A stretch of 64,000 nucleotides of DNA from Vanilla planifolia (taxonomy: Eukaryota > Streptophyta > Magnoliopsida > Asparagales > Orchidaceae): assembly GCA_023846275.1 (NCBI GenBank), contig CM043865.1, positions 27,013,912 to 27,077,911 on the forward strand, given 5' to 3'. A program made the translations under genes and the position numbers. Under the pieces are notes generated by a model. The model worked only from the letters and a program-made list of their open reading frames with translations. It did no database searches and was not told where the DNA came from. Shown piece after piece: positions 58,109 through 64,000 of this stretch. Position 1 is the stretch's first letter, and each line of letters begins with the position of its first letter.

Positions 58109-59710
58109 ATGTACAAAGAGTTTGGGAAACCTAAGATTTCTAACCATATGAACATCTCCATGGCTTCAAGAGAGACAGAATGCCATTACCTTCCCCAGAA
58201 GACTCAATCGCCGGAACATGAATGCTCCATTGGCACATCTAAAACAAGAAACTCGCCTCTTAAAGTATCTGACTTGCAGTATTGCACATTGGAATCCTCC
58301 TCAGTAGCTGCAGCCTATGGTATTCAGCAGTCAACCAGTAACAGCTTCTCCTCTGCGAGTGGCAGCCCTTTGTCACAGCAAGATTCCATCTCAGACAACA
58401 CATATGAATCTCCTGCAAGTGTTTCGTGCATAACTGAAGCTCCGAACGATTACAGACACATGTTAAGGCATCAAGAGACTGCCATACATGCGCCGGAGTT
58501 CGACCAATCCTACGGTTTCGAAAACTCCTTTGAGAGGCAGCTCCTCCTCCAACCCGAAAAGATCAACCAAGTGATGGAGATGGCCAGAGGAGACTTGAAC
58601 CAGGGTCTTATCGCCTGTGCTCGCGCCATCGCTGATGATGACTTTGTGATGGCCGATTTGTTGATATATGAGCTAAGACAGATGGTTTCTGTATCTGGAG
58701 ATCCAACCCAGAGGCTGGGAGCTTACCTTTTGGAAGGCCTGGTTGCGAGGGTGGCCTCTACGGGAAGTTCCATCTACAAAACCCTTAAGTGTAAGGAGCC
58801 TACAAGCGCCGAGCTCCTGTCCTACATGCACATTCTATATGAGGTCTGCCCTTACTTCAAGTTTGGATACTTGTCTGCTAATGGCGCTATTGCTGAGGCT
58901 CTCAAGGGAGAGAATGCAGTTCACATCATAGATTTCCAGATAGCACAGGGAAGCCAGTGGGTTACCCTGATCCAGGCCCTTGCGGCGAGACCTGGTGGTC
59001 CACCGCATGTTAGAATAACCGGAATCGACGACTTGGTCTCCGAGTACGCTCGAGGCGGCGGTCTGCGCATTGTGGGGCAGAGACTATCTAGTTTCGCCCG
59101 GTCCTACAACGTGCCATTTGAATTCAATGCAGCTCCGTTAAACGGCGGCGATGTGCGGGTGGAGCATCTTGCGCTTCGCCCGGGAGAGGCCCTTGCCTTC
59201 AACTTTGCCTATCAGCTGCATCACATGCCGGATGAGAGCGTCAGCACAGTCAACCATCGTGACCGAATTCTGAGGATGGTGAAAGGCCTCGCGCCGAAGG
59301 TGGTGACTCTCGTGGAGCAGGAGTCGAACACAAACACCGCTCCTTTCTTTCAGCGGTTCTTGGAGACGCTGGATTACTACACTGCCATCTTCGAGTCGAT
59401 CGACTCGGTCCTCCCCAGGGATCACAAGGAGAGGATCAGCGTGGAGCAGCACTGCCTGGCGAGGGATATAGTGAATGTGATAGCATGTGAGGGTGAGGAG
59501 AGGGTGGAAAGACATGAGCTGCTTGGGAAATGGAAGTCGAGGTTTAGAATGGCTGGATTCACCCCCTATCCGCTGAGTTCCTTGGTCAATGCAACTATCA
59601 AATCTTTGTTGGACAACTACTGCGAGCATTATAGGCTTGAAGAGAGGGATGGAGCCCTCTACCTGGGATGGAAGAATCGAGTTTTGTCTGTGGCCTGTGC
59701 TTGGTCATGA
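58109..59710 (+). CDS. GRAS-domain regulator, PAT1/SCL branch
   Basis: Plant-specific transcriptional regulator, nuclear or cytosolic; PAT1-branch members act in phytochrome signalling and stress responses. The frame is open three codons further up from a GTG at 58100, but the first ATG is 58109, giving 533 residues. The N-terminal third is Ser/Gln/Thr-rich and carries PAT1-branch blocks YCTLESSS and SGSPLSQQDSISDNTY. The GRAS domain spans about 160-533: leucine repeat I from LNQGLIACARAI (163), VHIIDF at 271-276, the PFYRE-like region around LVEQESNTNTAPFF, and the SAW end (WKSRFRMAGF, YLGWKNR, CAWS at the C-terminus). The coding exon is intronless and intact. A leader intron acceptor may lie at 58036. 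It is not in the miR171-targeted HAM branch. Confidence 0.95.
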   Translation: MYKEFGKPKISNHMNISMASRETECHYLPQKTQSPEHECSIGTSKTRNSPLKVSDLQYCTLESSSVAAAYGIQQSTSNSFSSASGSPLSQQDSISDNTYESPASVSCITEAPNDYRHMLRHQETAIHAPEFDQSYGFENSFERQLLLQPEKINQVMEMARGDLNQGLIACARAIADDDFVMADLLIYELRQMVSVSGDPTQRLGAYLLEGLVARVASTGSSIYKTLKCKEPTSAELLSYMHILYEVCPYFKFGYLSANGAIAEALKGENAVHIIDFQIAQGSQWVTLIQALAARPGGPPHVRITGIDDLVSEYARGGGLRIVGQRLSSFARSYNVPFEFNAAPLNGGDVRVEHLALRPGEALAFNFAYQLHHMPDESVSTVNHRDRILRMVKGLAPKVVTLVEQESNTNTAPFFQRFLETLDYYTAIFESIDSVLPRDHKERISVEQHCLARDIVNVIACEGEERVERHELLGKWKSRFRMAGFTPYPLSSLVNATIKSLLDNYCEHYRLEERDGALYLGWKNRVLSVACAWS

Positions 59711-59873
59711 AGATCATCTGTTAAATCCTGCTATGTTTGTGTCTTCGTCATCCACGATGCTTCTTCTGTTCATTGTTAGCTTTCGTATAGGGTAATTCTT
59801 CATGTGAAATATAGAACATGTAACCCAGCTTGTCTAATGCTTTGTTGTGAACTAGCTAAGGAGTTGGTATCGC

Positions 59874-59879
59874 AATAAA
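59874..59879 (+). terminator. Candidate poly(A) signal of the GRAS gene
   Basis: AATAAA 164 bases after the GRAS stop and only 48 bases before the PPR start codon. If used, cleavage would fall inside or next to the PPR leader. Confidence 0.45.
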
Positions 59880-59926
59880 CTCCCAACGATTTGAGGCTGT
59901 TCTCTTCTTTTTTTAGTTCAATTAAG

Positions 59927-62029
59927 ATGGATGTTCACAAGCTGTCGGCTTTGCTTACAACCTGCACAGCCTCCACGTTTTTGGCAAAAGGGAAGGTTCT
60001 GCACGCCAAGGCCATAGCCCTCGGGGTGGAACGAAACCTCCATCTTTGCAAGATTCTTGTGGATTTCTACGTATTCTTTCGTCTCTTCGATTCCGCATGT
60101 TTGATTGTCGAAACTGTTGAAAACCAATCGGAGATCTCTTTGTGGAATGGCATAATCGCGGCGTATTCGAAGAAGAACATGTTCGCGGATGCACTTCGGC
60201 TCTACGACAAGCTGCTTCTCGTCCCTCGTCTAAAACCCGATTGTTACACTTACCCTAGCGCGCTGAAGGCATGCAGTGGATTAAGAGATTCCAGGAAGGG
60301 CCGAACGATCCACGCTAGCTTGATGAAATCGGGCTTCAGTTCTGACGTTGTAGCTTGCAGCTCTGTTGTGGGAATGTATGCGAAATGTGGGTATTTTGAC
60401 TTAGCTATCAAGCTGTTCGACGAAATGCCTGAGAAGGACGTAGCTTGCTGGAACACGGTTATTTCTTGTTACTACCAAGATGGGCAGACAACGAAAGCTC
60501 TAATGATGTTTGAGATGATGATAAGTTCTGGATTTCAACCTGATTCCGTCTCTTTATCGACTGCTCTTTCTGTATGTGCCAGGCTTGTTGATCTGGAAAC
60601 GGGGATGAGGATACATGAAAGGTGGGTGAGAAGTGGATATGAGATGGATGAGTTTGTGAGCGCTGCAATTGTGGACATGTATGGAAAGTGTGGTTGCATA
60701 GCAAAAGCCAGAGAAATCTTTGAGAGTATGCCCTTAAGAAGTGTTGTTGCTTGGAACTCGATGATAAATGGATATGCTTTGCAAGGAGATAACCATTCCT
60801 GTCTCAATCTTTTTTCAAGGATGAAGGATGAGGACCTTAGGCCTACTGCAAGTACTATAAGCAGCTTGTTGATAGCTTGCTCTAGAACTTGTGATGTGTG
60901 GCATGGAAAATTCATCCATGGCTATGTGCTAAGAAACCAGATTGAGGTTGATATTTTTATTACCACTTCACTAATTGATCTTTACTTCAAATGCGGCAGG
61001 GTTGGCTACTCCGAGTCTATCTTCCAGAGATCTCCCAGAGAACTAGTTGTTCTGTGGAATGTTATGATTTCAGGTTATGTATCTGCTGGGTATTACTTTG
61101 AAGCTCTTGATGTTTTCCATGGCATGAAGCTCTACAATATAAGGCCAGATGCCATTACTTACACTAGTATTTTATCGGCATGTGCTCAATTAACTGCTCT
61201 GCAGCAAGGAAAAGAGATCCATGAGCAGATCTCTAGTAATGGCCTTGAATCTAATGAGGTTGTCATGTGTGCACTGGTTGAAATGTATGCCAAGTGCGGA
61301 GCAGTAAGAGATGCACGAGAAGTGTTTGACAAATTGTCTATCAGGGACACTGTGTCATGGACCTCCATGATCATGGCCTATGGCTCAAATGGCCAGATTT
61401 CGGAAGCATTAGATCTCTTTGAAGAGATGAAGAGAATGAAGATAAAACCAGACCGTGTTACATTTCTCGCATTAATGTCTGCTTGTAACCATGGAGGAAT
61501 GGTTGATGAGGGTGCCCATTATTTCTTTCAAATGACCTCTGAGTATGGAATGGAACCTGGATTGGAGCATTACTCCTGCATGATCGATCTTCTTGGGCGC
61601 TCGGGGCGGTTGCCTGAAGCTTATGGTATTCTTCAGAGAATGCCTGTATTGAAAGCAGATTCAGGTTTGGTAGGATCATTCTTCTCTGCTTGTCGTTTGC
61701 AAGGGAACTTGGAGTTAGGAGAGGAAGCTGCCAGGCTTCTCATAGAGATGGAGCCACACGATCATTCAAACTATATTGCTCTGTCCAACATGTATGCTCA
61801 AGCTGGAAGATGGGATGAGGTGCGCAAAGTTAGGGCAAAGTTGAAGGAGAAGGGGTTAAGGAAGAATCCTGGATGTAGTTGGATAGAGATAGAGAAGAAG
61901 ATTCATCAATTTTTTGTGGAAGATTTCTCCCATCAACAGATTGAGATGATATATGAATGTCTTAGTTTTACTTCAATTCACATGGATGATGATGAGATTG
62001 ATTTATTTGAGCTTACATTAGAAGATTGA
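59927..62029 (+). CDS. PLS-class pentatricopeptide repeat protein, E/E+ type
   Basis: PLS-class PPR proteins bind organelle RNA one base per repeat and mostly guide C-to-U editing. The first ATG is 59927 (the frame is open 12 codons further up, without an ATG), giving 700 residues, intronless. About 14-16 repeats cover residues 1-570, with typical signatures such as DVACWNTVISCYYQDG, GMYAKCG, VVAWNSMINGYALQG, DTVSWTSMIMAYGSNGQ. The E region (SGLVGSFFSACRLQGNLELG, NYIALSNMYAQAGRWDEV, GLRKNPGCSWIEI) and an E+ stretch follow. There is no DYW deaminase domain, so it would need a partner deaminase. It resembles Arabidopsis At5g27110 (PCMP-E14) over its length, including the MDxxKLxxLL start. Targeting is to plastid or mitochondrion, which cannot be decided here. 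It starts 216 bp after the GRAS stop on the same strand. Confidence 0.93.
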   Translation: MDVHKLSALLTTCTASTFLAKGKVLHAKAIALGVERNLHLCKILVDFYVFFRLFDSACLIVETVENQSEISLWNGIIAAYSKKNMFADALRLYDKLLLVPRLKPDCYTYPSALKACSGLRDSRKGRTIHASLMKSGFSSDVVACSSVVGMYAKCGYFDLAIKLFDEMPEKDVACWNTVISCYYQDGQTTKALMMFEMMISSGFQPDSVSLSTALSVCARLVDLETGMRIHERWVRSGYEMDEFVSAAIVDMYGKCGCIAKAREIFESMPLRSVVAWNSMINGYALQGDNHSCLNLFSRMKDEDLRPTASTISSLLIACSRTCDVWHGKFIHGYVLRNQIEVDIFITTSLIDLYFKCGRVGYSESIFQRSPRELVVLWNVMISGYVSAGYYFEALDVFHGMKLYNIRPDAITYTSILSACAQLTALQQGKEIHEQISSNGLESNEVVMCALVEMYAKCGAVRDAREVFDKLSIRDTVSWTSMIMAYGSNGQISEALDLFEEMKRMKIKPDRVTFLALMSACNHGGMVDEGAHYFFQMTSEYGMEPGLEHYSCMIDLLGRSGRLPEAYGILQRMPVLKADSGLVGSFFSACRLQGNLELGEEAARLLIEMEPHDHSNYIALSNMYAQAGRWDEVRKVRAKLKEKGLRKNPGCSWIEIEKKIHQFFVEDFSHQQIEMIYECLSFTSIHMDDDEIDLFELTLED

Positions 62030-63737
62030 TAGTTGAAAAAAAAAAAAAAGAGAGAGTAGATATTTAAAAGGTAGATTAGTCATTTGTAGAGCTAATTTTT
62101 GTTATGATTTTCAATTTTCAATCAATATTTTCAAGATTTCTTTGTTTATACCTTAATTTTTAGTTACATAAGAGCATTGGTGCAATGTTGACTCATTTAA
62201 GATTGTTCTTTTTTATCTGTTCTTCATCATGTAAAGGATGCCCTATTGAGTATGTTTGTTGCCATGTTTATGACTTTTGTCCAACATAATTTAGATAATC
62301 CAACATGCAATCTTTATTTGTTGCTCATTAAAATTATGTTTTTTTGCCATATTTATGACCTTTGTCCCACATAACTTAGACAACCCATAATGCACAATCT
62401 TCTTTCTTGCTCATTAAAATTCTTGTTCTTGTGTTCCACAACTATTGTGCCATCATGACCTATTATGATTTATTTGTCATTCAAATCCCTTCAAAATTAT
62501 AAAATTAACTTTCATACTACAATTGCCTAATCATGATCTTAATTTTCAAGTTAGTTTCTATCTTTATTGTTGTTTCTTTTGACTTAATAAAACACTGAAG
62601 TCATTGAACTTTTTTCAGGAAGCAAACCCAAAAAAAAACTCATGTCTTTGGTTTAAAATAAAGTACTTTGTCAATATGTATGCTAGATAGCTTGTCATTT
62701 AATACTATAACCTCCATAAGTTTCTCATTCATTCATCCAAGCCAATTAAATCGCCATATAAAAACATAATAAGACTAATCTTAACTTCCATTTGATTCAA
62801 TTTTCTTAACAAATTAGCTTAATACTCATGATTTGATTTCATAATTTAAGCAATTTAATTATTCCTGAAAAAACAGTTAGTTGTGACAAAATGTAATGCT
62901 CTTGATATCATTTTTGCTTGAAAAGACACTTGAATAAATTAGTTATTAATTTAAAAATAACTTAATAACAAATGAAAATATTTATTATTCATATAATGAA
63001 CCAAATATAATACTAAAAATTTTAATATATAATTAAAACAATCGAAATTAAACTTTTACATATTAAATCTTTATATAAAAGTATATTAAATACAATTTAA
63101 GCTATTATTTGATACAATGTTTCTTAACAAATAACTTTTTAAAAATGAGTTCTGAAAAGAAATATTGAAGATAAATTTTACAAAAACTCTAGTAAATAAT
63201 CGTCGTCTCTATTGTTTCATCCTCTAAGAGCGAAGCAAACACCTTGAGAGTAGAGCTGCTAACTGTTTTCAGCCTCTAATCAACAATTTAAGTATTAAAA
63301 TATAAGAAAATTATTAATTGCTAAATAGATAATGTACATAAACTCATTTAGTCAAACAAAATATAATCTTTTATTTTTTTAAAATAAAACCTCAACAACA
63401 GATATTAAACAAATTTAACATCTTAAATGCCACTAATTAAGAAGCTTAACATGACCTGTATGGGACATCAAGAACAATAATCTACATTATGACAATTTCT
63501 TACAGGAATGGGGGATGGGATGTAAACGAGGAAGTAGAATGATAAATCAACTAGACATGTTAATGGATTTTACTAGAACAAATCATCAGCAATCCAAATC
63601 CTGGTTGAGCAATCGAAAGACCTAACCCCCGTAGAACCATTAAGATATCATTCATGGTGAGGGTAAGATCTTGTGTGTCCAAATTAAACAACACAAGGGT
63701 ATGCTTAGCTAATGAATTAAGCTCTGCAGTAGCTTTT
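62030..63737. other. AT-rich intergenic DNA
   Basis: PPR 3' flank (an A run at about 62037-62049), then AT-rich sequence. Two stretches near 62280-62320 and 62345-62400 resemble each other (GCCAT.TTTATGAC.TTTGTCC then ACATAA.TTAGA). No gene is seen. The 3' untranslated part of the minus-strand gene at the right edge probably occupies the last few hundred bases. Confidence 0.5.
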
Positions 63738-64000
63738 TCAGGCATCAATTAATTGTTGCACGTCTGGTACAATTTTCCATCCAACAAACTGTTGAAAACA
63801 AAAGAGATTAAAATCAATCGAGAAACAATTTCAATTGATGAATTAAACATATAGATCACAAACACAAAGAAAAGAAGAAAAAGAGTTGAGAAGCACCTTG
63901 AAAAAAGCATGTTCTGACAACTCATGACTCAGAACATTCGCCATGAATGACTCATTCAAACCGAACTTTAAAGACAATTTATCACTCTTAATGCAAGCGT
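63738..64000 (-). CDS. 3' end of an unrecognised gene, two exons
   Basis: On the minus strand an open frame from the window edge (about 63998) reads LSLKFGLNESFMANVLSHEL and ends AAG|GTGCTT at 63897. A 108-base intron follows, with acceptor TTTTCAACAG, then exon 63738-63788 reading FVGWKIVPDVQQLIDA and a TGA. Phases match (0). Composition and junctions look like a real C-terminus, but the visible 50 residues do not identify a family. The upstream part lies outside the window. A further open frame to 63560 in another phase is probably 3' untranslated sequence. Confidence 0.5.

Noticed and set aside
59891-59926. TTG-initiated N-terminal extension of the PPR protein
   Set aside because: No ATG is present, and related PPR proteins begin with the MDxxKL motif found at 59927.

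Overview
This window is nuclear DNA from a flowering plant. The evidence is intron-split genes with canonical GT/AG junctions, very AT-rich intergenic DNA, LTR retrotransposons, and proteins whose closest recalled relatives are angiosperm (ALS, OEP16-3, plant inositol monophosphatase, glutaredoxin, PAT1-branch GRAS, PLS-class PPR). I cannot name the species. Two genes carry introns of about 6 and 10 kb that hold old transposon debris, so this genome tolerates long introns.

Layout. 1-3298: AT-rich DNA with a GC-rich coding-like scrap at the left edge, a 238-bp tandem duplication and a GA microsatellite. 3362-5341 (+): intronless acetolactate synthase. 5342-15507: mostly gene-free, with an orphan CT-rich exon-like island near 8.2-8.5 kb and a diverged direct-repeat pair. 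15508-22288: a compound cluster of Copia LTR retrotransposon copies. One defective copy lies on the minus strand (15508-18844) and one on the plus strand (19502-22239), separated by 623 bp of foreign coding-like sequence. 26983-28817 (+): OEP16-3, two coding exons. 29467-42622 (-): inositol monophosphatase, 11 exons, with a 10.0-kb intron 7 holding another decayed Copia element. 44318-52139 (+): small glutaredoxin, four exons, with a 6.4-kb intron 2. 52140-58108: repeats and a possible non-coding leader exon. 58109-59710 (+): GRAS regulator. 59927-62029 (+): PPR protein, starting only 216 bp after the GRAS stop. 63738-64000 (-): last two exons of an unrecognised gene running off the right edge.

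How they relate. The host genes are ordinary housekeeping and regulatory genes and do not form a cluster. ALS makes branched-chain amino acids in plastids. OEP16-3 is a Tim17-family organelle membrane protein. The inositol monophosphatase family acts on inositol phosphates and, in plants, on L-galactose 1-phosphate for ascorbate. The glutaredoxin uses glutathione. The phosphatase and glutaredoxin genes diverge from one 1.7-kb intergenic region, a possible redox-linked bidirectional promoter.

The most unusual part is the Copia cluster. Its two copies have complementary deletions, share a nonsense codon in RNase H, and lie inverted so that a hairpin transcript is possible. Both carry a basic leader ORF that, in one copy, overlaps the gag start by eight bases. 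Both also have a duplicated LTR-end/primer-site junction. The plus copy sits in the remains of a tandem array and contains an inverted scrap of gag. The glutaredoxin (CESC active site) and ALS (changes at normally conserved positions) also deserve checking.
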